Shown in pieces: positions 8,231 to 18,254 of a DNA stretch of 64,000 nucleotides. The position numbers were made by a program, and so were the translations under genes. Where the stretch lies: NCBI GenBank assembly GCA_964402505.1, contig CAYOCP010000006.1:102207-166206 (forward strand), in the 5' to 3' direction. The notes below the pieces were generated by a model. It did not search any database, had not been told where the DNA came from, and saw nothing but the letters and a program-made list of their open reading frames with translations. The stretch is from SLRI01 sp964402505 (GTDB taxonomy: Bacteria; Pseudomonadota; Alphaproteobacteria; Geminicoccales; Geminicoccaceae). Each line of letters starts with the position of its first letter. Position 1 is the first letter of the stretch.

Positions 8231-9438
8231 TCCGGCTCCTTGTCGAGCAGCAAGGCGAGGTAGCGTTCGGCGATCGGGCCCAAGGCGTAGGCTTCGGCCC
8301 GGCCGGTGAGGAGGGAGCGTGCCGGCGGGTCGTCCATGACCTCCAGCATGGCCTCGGCGAAGGCGCCGGCATCGCCTGCCGGAGCGAGCCCGCCGTAGCG
8401 CCCGCCGTCGAGGATCTCGCGCGGACCGCCCGGAATGTCGCTCGCCACGACCGGGCAGCCCGAGGCCAGCGCCTCGACGATGACGTTGCCGAAGCCCTCC
8501 TGGGTGGAGGTGAGCGCCAGGAGCCGGGCCCGCGCCATCCAGGCCTGGGGATCGTCGACGAAGCCCGGCATGAGGAGGTCGCCGGCGATGCCGAGGTCGC
8601 GGGCGCGGGCCTCGAGCCGCAGACGCTCCTCGCCCTCGCCGAGAATGGCAAGCCGCGCCGACCGTTCCCGGCGCAGGCGGGCGAAGGCCTCGAGCAGGGT
8701 CTGGAAGTCCTTCTGCCAGTTCAGCCGGCCGACGCCGAGGATCAGCGGTGGCTCGCCCGGCGCGAGCCAGGGATGGGCCGGCGCACGTCCGGCGGGATCG
8801 GTGTCGCCGCCCCCGGGCTCGGGCACCGGGTTGGGGATGGTCCGGATGGTGTCGGCGGCGAGGTTGCCGGTCCTGGCGAGATCATGGGCGACGGCACGGC
8901 TGACGGCGACGATGCCGTCGGCCTCGGGGTAGGTGCGGGCGATGAGCGCCGGATAGGCGCGGCGAAAGCGGCGGCGGGTGTTGGCGACGACGAGCGAGAG
9001 GGTGTTGCGCTCGCTGACGACGACGCGCGTGGGCGTGCCGGCGAGGCGCCGCGCCCAGAGGGCGGCGAGGTTGCATTGCGTGCCGAGTGCGAGAAGCGCC
9101 GCAGGGCCGGTGCGGCGGAGATAGGCGACGAGCGCCGGCAGATGGGCGAGGATGCCGGGCCCGCCGCCCAAGAGCAGGGGCCGGAGCTCGGCGCGCTCGC
9201 GCCAGCCGGCACGCAGCGCCAAGAGGCGCCCGGCGACATGGCGGCCGCCGGCCAGCGCCACGAGCCGGGCCACGCTCTCGATGTCCCGGCGCATCGGGCC
9301 GCTCACGTCGGCGGCCAGGACGTCGACGGCGTGGCCGCGCGCGGCGAAGGCGCCGGCGAGCCGCATCGTGTTGCGCTGCATGCCGCCGCCGTCGAGGGCG
9401 CGCACGAGAATGGCGAGCCGTCCCGGCTGCCCGTCCAT
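8227..9438 (-). CDS. GT4 family glycosyltransferase
   Basis: A 403-residue GT-B enzyme with the acceptor-side loop ALDGGGMQRNTMRLAG, the hinge sequence VGRLNWQKDFQTLLEAFARL, and the donor motif TSTQEGFGNVIVEALASG, whose paired glutamates are typical of GT4. ATG 9438 shares its first base with the stop of the upstream glycosyltransferase (TGATG), and its own stop overlaps the downstream start. It closely resembles both neighbours, which suggests tandem duplication. It probably adds a sugar to a cell-surface glycan in the cytoplasm before export. The specific linkage is unknown. Confidence 0.87.
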   Translation of the reverse strand: MDGQPGRLAILVRALDGGGMQRNTMRLAGAFAARGHAVDVLAADVSGPMRRDIESVARLVALAGGRHVAGRLLALRAGWRERAELRPLLLGGGPGILAHLPALVAYLRRTGPAALLALGTQCNLAALWARRLAGTPTRVVVSERNTLSLVVANTRRRFRRAYPALIARTYPEADGIVAVSRAVAHDLARTGNLAADTIRTIPNPVPEPGGGDTDPAGRAPAHPWLAPGEPPLILGVGRLNWQKDFQTLLEAFARLRRERSARLAILGEGEERLRLEARARDLGIAGDLLMPGFVDDPQAWMARARLLALTSTQEGFGNVIVEALASGCPVVASDIPGGPREILDGGRYGGLAPAGDAGAFAEAMLEVMDDPPARSLLTGRAEAYALGPIAERYLALLLDKEPE

Positions 9439-10700
9439 CAGCCGGCTTTCGCGAGCTGCGGTGCGGGTGCCGCGACGGCGGCCAGCACCTCGAGATAGCC
9501 GGTGACCGCACGATCCAGCGAGAAGCGGGCGGCGCGCGCCCGCTGCAGGCCGCGATCGGCCGGATCGTCGAGCGCCTCGAGCAGGGCCGTGGCCATGGCC
9601 GGAGCGTCGCCCACCGGCACGAGCCGGCCGTGCCGGCCGCCGTCGAGCAGCTCGCGCGGACCGTGCGGGCAGTCGGTGCTGACGATGGTGCAGCCCAGGG
9701 TCAGTCCCTCGGCCAGCACGTTGCTGAAGCCCTCGAAGCGGGAGCCGGAGACGAGCACGCGGGCGCGCGCCATCCAGGCGAAGGGGTTGGCGACGAAGCC
9801 CAAAAAGGCCACATCGGCGGCGACGTCGAGCCGGCGGGCGAGACGCTCGAGGCGTCGCCGCTCCTCGCCGTCGCCGAGCACGACGAGGCGTGCGGGGCGT
9901 GCTTTCCGGACCCTGGCGAACGCCTCGAGCACGGTCGGTAAGTCCTTCTGCGCCTTGAGCTTGCCGACCGCGAGGAGGAGCGGCGGGCCCTCGGGATCGA
10001 GCCAGGGATGACCCGGATCCTGCCCCGCCAGTCCCTCGATCCGGGCGGCGTCGATGGGGTTCGGGACGACGCTGATGCGCCGGCCACCGAGGCCCGGCAT
10101 GGCCGCGGCATCGGCGGCGACGCCGGTCGAGATGGCGATCAGCGCGTCGGCCCCGGCGCAGCAGCGGCGCATCAGAAGGCGGAGCGGTGCGGCACCGGGG
10201 CCGAGCCCTTCGCTCACCGCGCTGGGCGGCAGGTTGAGGGTGAGGACCAGCGGCACCGCCGGGGCGGCGCGGCGGCGGACCCAGGAAGCGGTGAGGTTCG
10301 CCGGGGTCGAGCTGGCGAGCAGGACATCCGGAGGTGCCGCCTCGAGCCGCCGGCCGAGGGCGCGGGCGGCGAGCGGCACCCAGAGTCCGCGATGCCGGCC
10401 GATCAGCGGCAGGCGTTGCCGGTCGGCGCCGAGGGCCACGAGATTGGCTTCGGGTGGCACCTCCGCACGAAAGGCGCCGTTGGCCGAGGCCACGAGAAGG
10501 TCCACCTCGTGGCCGCGGCCGACGAAGCCGCGCGCCAGGGCGAGCATCCGGCGCTGCGTGCCGCCACCGGCGAGCCCCGAGAAGAACATTCCGATATGCA
10601 TGAACTGGAGGGTCTCGTGGATCGGGCAGGTCGCCTGCTCGGCCCGCTGCTTGCCGGCCGCATCGGGAATCGGCATAGGGAATGCCGAAATCGTGGTCAA
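9438..10700 (-). CDS. GT4 family glycosyltransferase
   Basis: Up to 420 residues, first of the three tandem GT4 genes. Motifs include FFSGLAGGGTQRRMLALARG, VGKLKAQKDLPTVLEAFARV and SRFEGFSNVLAEGLTLG. The ATG at 10700 lies near the divergent flippase. An internal ATG at 10601 (MHIGMFFSGLAGG) sits just before the first conserved strand and could be the true start, which would shorten the protein by 33 residues. The stop overlaps the next ATG by one base. It is likely part of an exopolysaccharide or O-antigen locus with the flippase. The sugar is unknown. Confidence 0.86.
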   Translation of the reverse strand: MTTISAFPMPIPDAAGKQRAEQATCPIHETLQFMHIGMFFSGLAGGGTQRRMLALARGFVGRGHEVDLLVASANGAFRAEVPPEANLVALGADRQRLPLIGRHRGLWVPLAARALGRRLEAAPPDVLLASSTPANLTASWVRRRAAPAVPLVLTLNLPPSAVSEGLGPGAAPLRLLMRRCCAGADALIAISTGVAADAAAMPGLGGRRISVVPNPIDAARIEGLAGQDPGHPWLDPEGPPLLLAVGKLKAQKDLPTVLEAFARVRKARPARLVVLGDGEERRRLERLARRLDVAADVAFLGFVANPFAWMARARVLVSGSRFEGFSNVLAEGLTLGCTIVSTDCPHGPRELLDGGRHGRLVPVGDAPAMATALLEALDDPADRGLQRARAARFSLDRAVTGYLEVLAAVAAPAPQLAKAG

Positions 10701-10737
10701 GCGGAGCCGTCACGCGATTGCCGGCGGCGGTGCCGCT

Positions 10738-12141
10738 GTGGCCGAGCCGCGATCCCCTGTTGTTGACAGAGAAACCTTGCGCCGCCTCTTCGACGACCAT
10801 CTCCTGCGCCGGATCGCCCGCAACACGGGCCTGTTGCTGAGCGGCAACGGTGTTGCGGGAATCCTGGCGCTGGGCTCGGTGACCGTGGCGGCGCGCGGCC
10901 TCGGCGCCGAGGTGTTCGGCGTGCTCATGATCGTCCACGCCTATGCGATGATCATGGGCGGCCTCTGCCGCTTCAATGTCTACCAGGCCATCATCCGCTA
11001 CGGCGCGATCTGCCTCGCCGACCGGCGCCGGCGCGATCTGCAGGGGTTGCTGACCCTGGGGATCGGGGTCGAGCTCGCCGGCGCCGTCGCGGCGATGGCG
11101 CTCGCCGTCGCCGCCCTCGGCTGGCTCGGCCCGAGGCTCGGCCTCGAGGAGACCTATCGCGAGACGGCGCTCTGGTACTGCCTCGTCGTCATCGCCTCCA
11201 ATGGTGCGACGCCGATCGGCATCCTGCGCCTGCTCGATCGCTTCGCGCTCATCGCCTGGACGCGACCGGTGACGCCGACGCTCCGGCTCCTGGGCTGCCT
11301 CGCCGCCTGGGCCGCCGGGGCGGGCCTTCCGGTCTTCGCCGCCGTCTGGGCGCTGGCCGGCAGCGTCGAGGCCCTGCTGCTCTGGCGCTTCGCCCATCTG
11401 GAGCTGCACCGGGGCGGCTGGCTGAAGGAGCTCAGGCTGCGCGTGCGCGGCCTCGTACGGCCGCACCAGGGGCTGTGGCGCATGCTGCTGTGGACCAATC
11501 TGCAGGGCACGCTCGGCATGGTCTCGGGGCGCCTCGCCACGGTCCTGGTCGGCGCCCTGCTCGGGCCGGTGGCGGCGGGGCTCTACCTCGTCGCCTATCA
11601 GGTGGCCGCCGTCATCGACCGGCCGCTGCAGGTCGTCAGGCGCGCGGTCGACCCCGAGTTCGCCCGCCTCGCCGCCGCGGCCGACATGGCGACGCTCTGG
11701 CGCCTGTTTCGCCGCACGGTTCTGGGGACGGCCTGCTTCGCCCTGCCGCTACTCGTCGTGCTCGGCCTCCTCGGCGGCCGGCTTTTGGGCTTCTTCTTCG
11801 GCGAGGCCTTCGCCGCGGCCCATCCGGTCCTGGTCCTTCTGGCGCTGCAGACGGCGCTTCTGGCGCTGGCGATGCCGTCGGCCTCGGTGCTGGTCATGCT
11901 CGGCCATGCCGGCCGCCTGCTTCTGGCGCAGGCCCTCGGCCGCGGCGCGCAGCTTTTGGCGCTCCTCGCTCTGGTGCCGCAGTTCGGCCTGCTCGCCGCC
12001 GGTGCCGCCGGCGCCGGGGCCGCCCTGCTCGAGCTCGCGCTGGTCACGGGCTTCGTGCTGACGACACGGCGGGCCGCCGCCAAGCCCGATGCCGCGACCG
12101 CGGCGGGCCGCTCCGTTTCGACGGCTAGTCCGTGCCCTTGA
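10738..12141 (+). CDS. Wzx-like polysaccharide flippase (MOP superfamily)
   Basis: About 467 residues with twelve to fourteen hydrophobic segments, starting with an amphipathic NTGLLLSGNGVAGILALGSV helix and followed by FGVLMIVHAYAMIMGGLCRF. These are characteristic of lipopolysaccharide/oligosaccharide flippases, which turn lipid-linked sugars across the inner membrane. The start is unclear. GTG 10738 is used because the conserved part begins about 20 residues later; TTG 10777 is an alternative. It is divergent from the three GT4 genes, and together they look like a minimal surface-glycan module. The 3' end overlaps convergent pth by 17 bases. Confidence 0.82.
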   Translation: MAEPRSPVVDRETLRRLFDDHLLRRIARNTGLLLSGNGVAGILALGSVTVAARGLGAEVFGVLMIVHAYAMIMGGLCRFNVYQAIIRYGAICLADRRRRDLQGLLTLGIGVELAGAVAAMALAVAALGWLGPRLGLEETYRETALWYCLVVIASNGATPIGILRLLDRFALIAWTRPVTPTLRLLGCLAAWAAGAGLPVFAAVWALAGSVEALLLWRFAHLELHRGGWLKELRLRVRGLVRPHQGLWRMLLWTNLQGTLGMVSGRLATVLVGALLGPVAAGLYLVAYQVAAVIDRPLQVVRRAVDPEFARLAAAADMATLWRLFRRTVLGTACFALPLLVVLGLLGGRLLGFFFGEAFAAAHPVLVLLALQTALLALAMPSASVLVMLGHAGRLLLAQALGRGAQLLALLALVPQFGLLAAGAAGAGAALLELALVTGFVLTTRRAAAKPDAATAAGRSVSTASPCP

Positions 12142-12715
12142 GCACCGGCTGCATCTCGAGGGCGACGCGGTTCATGAAGCTTGCGTCGTCACCGGCGACG
12201 AGAAGCGGGGCGGCTATGGCGATGGCGTCGAGCATCGCCTCGAGCCAGGGCCTCTCGGCCTTGTGGAAGTCGCCGAGCACGTAGCCGGTCACCCGGTCCT
12301 TGTGGCCCGGATGGCCGATGCCGATGCGCACCCGCTTGAAGTCCGGGCCGCCCAGATGGGCGGCGAGGCTGCGCAGGCCGTTGTGGCCGGCGACGCCGCC
12401 GCCCGTCTTCACCCGGAGCCGGCCCGGGGCGAGATCGAGCTCGTCGTGCAGCACGACGAGATCGTCGGGCGCGAGCTTCAAGAAGCGCATCGCCTCGCCG
12501 ACCGCGCGGCCGGATTCGTTCATGTAGGTCTGCGGCAGGAGCAGCATCACCCGCTCGTCGCCGATCAGCCCCTCGCTGACCAGCGCCTGGAACTTCCGCC
12601 GCCAGGCGGGGAAGCGGTGGCGCAGGCCCACCGTTTCCGCCGCCATGAAGCCGACATTGTGGCGCTGCCGGGCGTAAGCGGGACCGGGATTGCCGAGCCC
12701 GACGAGAAGCCGCAA
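12125..12715 (-). CDS. pth: Peptidyl-tRNA hydrolase
   Basis: 196 residues, the usual size for bacterial Pth, which releases tRNA from stalled peptidyl-tRNAs in the cytosol. The N-terminus has LLVGLGNPGPAYARQRHNVGF with the catalytic His in RHNVG, followed by PQTYMNESG, the active-site Asp in HDELDLAPG, and GGVAGHNGLRS. It lies 10 bases downstream of rplY and is probably co-transcribed with it, a pairing common in bacteria. The stop overlaps the end of the convergent flippase gene. Confidence 0.96.
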   Translation of the reverse strand: MRLLVGLGNPGPAYARQRHNVGFMAAETVGLRHRFPAWRRKFQALVSEGLIGDERVMLLLPQTYMNESGRAVGEAMRFLKLAPDDLVVLHDELDLAPGRLRVKTGGGVAGHNGLRSLAAHLGGPDFKRVRIGIGHPGHKDRVTGYVLGDFHKAERPWLEAMLDAIAIAAPLLVAGDDASFMNRVALEMQPVLKGTD

Positions 12716-12725
12716 GCCGCCCGCC

Positions 12726-13361
12726 TCAGGCCTCGTCCTCGTCGCCGGCGGCCTCGGCCTCGACGCCCTCGGCCGCTTCCTCCTCCTCGGCGGTCGGGCC
12801 GCGACCGACGATGGCGCAGATGGTGAAGTCGCGGTCGATGGTCGGCATGACGTTGGCCGGCAGGGTGACCTTGCTGATATGCACCGCGTCGCCGATCTCG
12901 AGGGCGGCGAGATCGACGTCGATCCGCTCGGGGATCGCCTCGACCGGGCAGATCAGCTCGATCTCGCGGCGGACGATGTTGAGCACGCCGCCGCGCCTGA
13001 TGCCGGGGCAGCGCTCCTCGTTCTGGAAATGCACCGGCACCTCGACGGTCACCGTCGAGCCCTTGGCGGCGCGCAGGAAGTCGACGTGCAGCGGGTGGTC
13101 CTTGACCGGGTGGAGCTGCGCCTCGCGCGGGATGACCTGGATCACCTTCCGGCCGAGCCTGAGCTCGACCACCGAGCTGAAGAAGCGCGGGTTGAGCTCG
13201 AGCTGGCGGCGGATCTCGCGGCTCACCAGCGCAATCTTCTCGGGCGGCTCCTTGCCGCCGTAGACGATGGCCGGCACCATGCCGGTCTTGCGCAGCGCCC
13301 GCGCCCCTTCCTTGCCGGTCCGCTCGCGCGGCTCCGCGGTCAACTGCATGGTATCGCTCAT
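12726..13361 (-). CDS. rplY: 50S ribosomal protein L25 (general stress protein CTC type)
   Basis: 211 residues, the long CTC-type L25 with an N-terminal 5S rRNA-binding domain (GKEGARALRKTGMVPAIVYGG) and a C-terminal beta domain, ending in an acidic Glu/Asp/Ala-rich tail of about 25 residues. An AAGGA sequence precedes ATG 13361. It lies upstream of pth and downstream of prs in the usual prs-rplY-pth order. The acidic tail length varies between species and has no known specific role. Confidence 0.95.
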   Translation of the reverse strand: MSDTMQLTAEPRERTGKEGARALRKTGMVPAIVYGGKEPPEKIALVSREIRRQLELNPRFFSSVVELRLGRKVIQVIPREAQLHPVKDHPLHVDFLRAAKGSTVTVEVPVHFQNEERCPGIRRGGVLNIVRREIELICPVEAIPERIDVDLAALEIGDAVHISKVTLPANVMPTIDRDFTICAIVGRGPTAEEEEAAEGVEAEAAGDEDEA

Positions 13362-13420
13362 CGTCCTTTTCCTTTCACCCCTCCGGCACGCGCTCCGTTG
13401 CCGCCCCGGACAGATCGTTG

Positions 13421-14353
13421 CTAGTCGAACAGGCTGGAGACCGAGCTCTCCGTGGCGATCCGGCTGATCGCCTCGCCCATCAGGCTGGCGACGGAGAGTA
13501 TCCGGATCTTCTCGGTCGCGCGGATCGCCTCGGTCGGCAGGATGCTGTCGGTGATCACCAGCCGGTCGAGCCGGCTCGCCGCGATCCGGGCGACGGCACC
13601 CGCCGACAGGACGCCGTGCGTGACGTAGGCCTGGGCGGAGAGCGCTCCCTCGGCGAGCAGTGCGTCGGCGGCATTGCAGAGCGTGCCGCCGCTGTCGGCG
13701 ATGTCGTCGACCAGCACGCAGTGGCGACCTTCGACCTCGCCGATGACGTTCATCACCTCCGAGACCCCGGCCCGCTCCCGGCGCTTATCGATAATCGCCA
13801 GATTGGCGTCAAGCCGCTTGGCATAGGCGCGCGCCCGGGCCACGCCGCCGACGTCGGGCGAGACGATGATCACGTCCTCGCTGCCGAAATTGCTGCGCAC
13901 GTCGGGGCCCATCAAGGGCGCGCCGTAGAGGTTGTCGACCGGAATGTCGAAGAAGCCCTGGATCTGGCCGGCATGGAGCTCGAGCGTCAGCACCCGGTTG
14001 GCACCCGCCTCGGTGATCAGGTTGGCGACGAGCTTGGCGGAGATGGGCGTCCTGGGGCCGGGCTTGCGGTCCTGGCGGGCATAGCCGAAATAGGGAATGA
14101 CCGCGGTGATGCGCCGGGCCGAGGCGCGCCTGAGCGCGTCGATGCAGACCAGAAGCTCCATCAGGTTGTCGTTCGCCGGATAGGAGGTCGACTGGACGAT
14201 GAAGACGTCCTCGCCGCGCACGTTCTCGTGGATCTCGACGAAGATCTCCATGTCGGCGAAGCGATGCACCGTGGCCTTGGTCAGGTCGATCCTGAGATAG
14301 GCCGCGATCGCCTCGGCCAGCGGCCGATTGCTGTTGCCCGCGAGCAATTTCAT
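13421..14353 (-). CDS. prs: Ribose-phosphate pyrophosphokinase
   Basis: 310 residues, the standard class I PRPP synthetase length. It makes PRPP from ribose 5-phosphate and ATP for nucleotide, His and Trp synthesis. Visible motifs are the N-terminal LLAGNSNRPLAEAIA, the flexible-loop region YFGYARQDRKPGPRTPISAK, and the PRPP-binding CVLVDDIADSGGT near residue 215. It is followed in the same direction by rplY (59-base gap) and pth. Start ATG 14353 fits the family N-terminus exactly. Confidence 0.97.
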   Translation of the reverse strand: MKLLAGNSNRPLAEAIAAYLRIDLTKATVHRFADMEIFVEIHENVRGEDVFIVQSTSYPANDNLMELLVCIDALRRASARRITAVIPYFGYARQDRKPGPRTPISAKLVANLITEAGANRVLTLELHAGQIQGFFDIPVDNLYGAPLMGPDVRSNFGSEDVIIVSPDVGGVARARAYAKRLDANLAIIDKRRERAGVSEVMNVIGEVEGRHCVLVDDIADSGGTLCNAADALLAEGALSAQAYVTHGVLSAGAVARIAASRLDRLVITDSILPTEAIRATEKIRILSVASLMGEAISRIATESSVSSLFD

Positions 14354-14564
14354 CCGATGGCCTATCGAGGCTGGGTGGCGGTGGCTGGCGCGCTTCTATC
14401 AACCCGCCGCCGCCAAGTAAACGCCGGAGCGGCCCGCGGCTTGCGCTCGTCCGCTCCAGCGCCTAGGAGCCTCTTCGAGCAATGGACATGGCCTGCACGC
14501 GCCAGGACGGGGAACCGGCCCGCCGGCCGGCGCCCTCGCAGGGATCAGCCGGGGAGCAGGCAGG

Positions 14565-14978
14565 ATGGCGCGGTGGCTCATGAAGACCGAGCCCGAGGAC
14601 TACAGCTGGGAGGACCTGGTCGCCGACGGCCGGACCTTTTGGGACGGCGTGCGCAACCACCAGGCGGCCGCCAACATGCGGGCGATGAAGGAGGGCGAGG
14701 AGGCGTTCTTCTACCGCTCCTTGGTCGAGCCCTCGGTCATCGGCATCATGCGGATCGTCCGGGAGGCCTATCCCGATCCGGACGATCCGGCCGGCAAGTG
14801 GGTTAGGGTGGACGTGGCGCCGGTGCGGTCCCTGCCCCGCGAGGTGTCGCTGAAGGCGATCAAGGCCGATCCGGCCTTGGCCGATCTCGCGCTCGTGCGC
14901 CAGTCGCGGCTCTCGGTCATGCCGGTCGGCGACGCGCACTGGGCCCTGATCCTGAGAATGGCGGGGCTCGACGCCTGA
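14565..14978 (+). CDS. EVE domain protein (thymocyte nuclear protein 1-like)
   Basis: 137 residues forming one EVE domain, a PUA-like fold that binds modified bases. Typical motifs are MKTEPEDYSWEDL at the N-terminus, FWDGVRNHQAAANMRAMKEG, and FFYRS. ATG 14565 begins the conserved sequence directly. The stop overlaps the possible CTG start of the AbrB-type gene by two bases. The physiological ligand is not established for stand-alone bacterial members. Confidence 0.9.
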   Translation: MARWLMKTEPEDYSWEDLVADGRTFWDGVRNHQAAANMRAMKEGEEAFFYRSLVEPSVIGIMRIVREAYPDPDDPAGKWVRVDVAPVRSLPREVSLKAIKADPALADLALVRQSRLSVMPVGDAHWALILRMAGLDA

Positions 14979-16054
14979 AGCCGCCGAACCCTCTTTCGGC
15001 GGCGCAATGGCGGTTCCTGGGCCTCGCCATCGCCCTCGGACTGGCGGGTGGCGCGCTCTTCTGGTGGCTGGGATGGCCCCTGCCCTGGATGCTGGGGGCC
15101 ATGATGGCGACGACGCTCGCCGCCCTTCTCGGCCTGCCGGTCATGGTGCCGGGCGCCTTGCGCGATCCGATGCTGGCGATCATCGGCGTGCTGCTCGGCA
15201 GCGGCTTCACGCCGGAGCTCGTCGCCAATCTGGCGAGCTGGCTGCCGACGCTGCTGTCGCTGCCGGCCTATGTGGCGCTCGTGGCGCTGTCGAGCACCGC
15301 CTATCTCCGGCTGGTCACCCGCTTCGATCCGCGGACCACCTTCTTCGCCGGCATGCCCGGCGGCTTCGGCGAGATGGTGCTGCTCGGCGACCGGGCCGGT
15401 GGCGACGCGCGGCGCATCGCCCTGGTTCACACCGTGCGCGTGCTCCTGATCGTCCTCACCGTGCCGCTTCTGGTTCGGGGGTTGGGCATCGAGCTGCCGA
15501 CCGCCCTGCCGGCGGCGACGCGGGCGGGCTGGCTCGAGGTTCTGGGGCTGCTGATCGCCGCCGGGCTCGGCGGCTGGCTGGGCGGGCGGCTTCGGCTGCC
15601 GGCGCCGACCCTGCTCGGCGGCATGGTGGTGAGCGCCGCGGGCCATCTCGGCGGCCTGCTCGAGGGGGCGCCGCCCGGGCAGTTCGTCGGCCTCGCCCAG
15701 CTCGTCATCGGCTGCTCGATCGGCTGCCGCTTCGTCGGCTTTCGGCTGCACGACATCCTGGCGACGCTGGCGGCCGGCGTCGGGCTGACGCTCGTGATGT
15801 TCGCCGCATCCTTCGCCGTGGCGGCCCTCGTCCACCTCGCCACCGGCACCGAGCCCCTGCTCCTGCTCCTGGCGCTGGTGCCGGGCGGGGTCGCGGAGAT
15901 GAGCGTCATCGCCCTCGCCCTCGGCGTCGATCCGGCCTTCGTCGCCACCCATCACATCGTGCGGATAGCGCTGGTCGTGACCTTCGCCCCCTTCGCCTTT
16001 CGGCTGCTCGAGCGCCGGCTGCGCCGGGCCGGATACGGCAAGGCCGACCGCTAG
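14975..16054 (+). CDS. AbrB-family membrane protein with a non-canonical start
   Basis: A polytopic membrane protein of the AbrB (putative ammonia monooxygenase/transport regulator) family. Two AbrB duplications are visible: PWMLGAMMATTLAALLGLPV, and LLGGMVVSAAGHLGGLLEG; plus the internal motif FFAGMPGGFGEMVLLGD. The first family helix (LGLAIALGLAGGALFWWLG) is encoded upstream of the first in-frame ATG (15089). No ATG, GTG or TTG exists in frame before that ATG. CTG 14975 overlaps the EVE stop (CTGA) and would give 359 residues, the expected size. Coordinates use that CTG. The function of the family is poorly known. Confidence 0.75.
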   Translation: MKPPNPLSAAQWRFLGLAIALGLAGGALFWWLGWPLPWMLGAMMATTLAALLGLPVMVPGALRDPMLAIIGVLLGSGFTPELVANLASWLPTLLSLPAYVALVALSSTAYLRLVTRFDPRTTFFAGMPGGFGEMVLLGDRAGGDARRIALVHTVRVLLIVLTVPLLVRGLGIELPTALPAATRAGWLEVLGLLIAAGLGGWLGGRLRLPAPTLLGGMVVSAAGHLGGLLEGAPPGQFVGLAQLVIGCSIGCRFVGFRLHDILATLAAGVGLTLVMFAASFAVAALVHLATGTEPLLLLLALVPGGVAEMSVIALALGVDPAFVATHHIVRIALVVTFAPFAFRLLERRLRRAGYGKADR

Positions 16055-16139
16055 CAGCCTGTCCGGGGCCGGCGTCCGAGAGGCCGTCAATGAAGGGGCA
16101 GAGGGCCGCCGCATCGCCGCATCGACGCACCCTCACCGG

Positions 16140-16192
16140 CTTATGGGGTCAGAACTCTTTCAGGCGGCCTGAAAGAGTTCTGACCCCATAAG
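16140..16192. repeat. Perfect 53-bp palindrome (25-bp arms, 3-bp loop)
   Basis: The left arm at 16140-16164 is exactly complementary in reverse to 16168-16192, with CGG between. The arm contains TGGGGTCAGAACTCTTTCAG. It lies between the convergent ends of the AbrB gene and ftsH. It could act as a two-way terminator although neither side has a T-run, or be a mobile palindromic/REP-like element. The lower GC content of the arms compared with their surroundings favours an inserted element. Confidence 0.85.
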
Positions 16193-16199
16193 TGCCCGT

Positions 16200-18134
<1,935 letters not shown>

Positions 18135-18212
18135 GTGCGAGCCTCGCAACTGGCGATCGTTGGAAAGCCATCGACCGTCCGAGACCCGACCGGCAACGCG
18201 CCGAGAGAGATC

Positions 18213-18228
18213 GGAGCGTCGACGCTCC
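18213..18228. promoter_or_regulatory. 16-bp perfect palindrome in the ftsH leader
   Basis: GGAGCGTCGACGCTCC at 18213-18228 is a complete inverted repeat located 79 bases upstream of the ftsH GTG, inside the 120-base tilS-ftsH gap. An AT-richer stretch just upstream on the minus strand (about 18230-18260) could hold a promoter. The palindrome may be an operator or a small RNA hairpin in the leader. No regulator can be named. Confidence 0.4.
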
Positions 18229-18254
18229 CGTATGCTTTACCCAAGATAAGGCAA

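Noticed and set aside
14354..14564. tRNA or other RNA gene between prs and the EVE gene
   Set aside because: No cloverleaf pairing or conserved T-loop sequence could be found on either strand.
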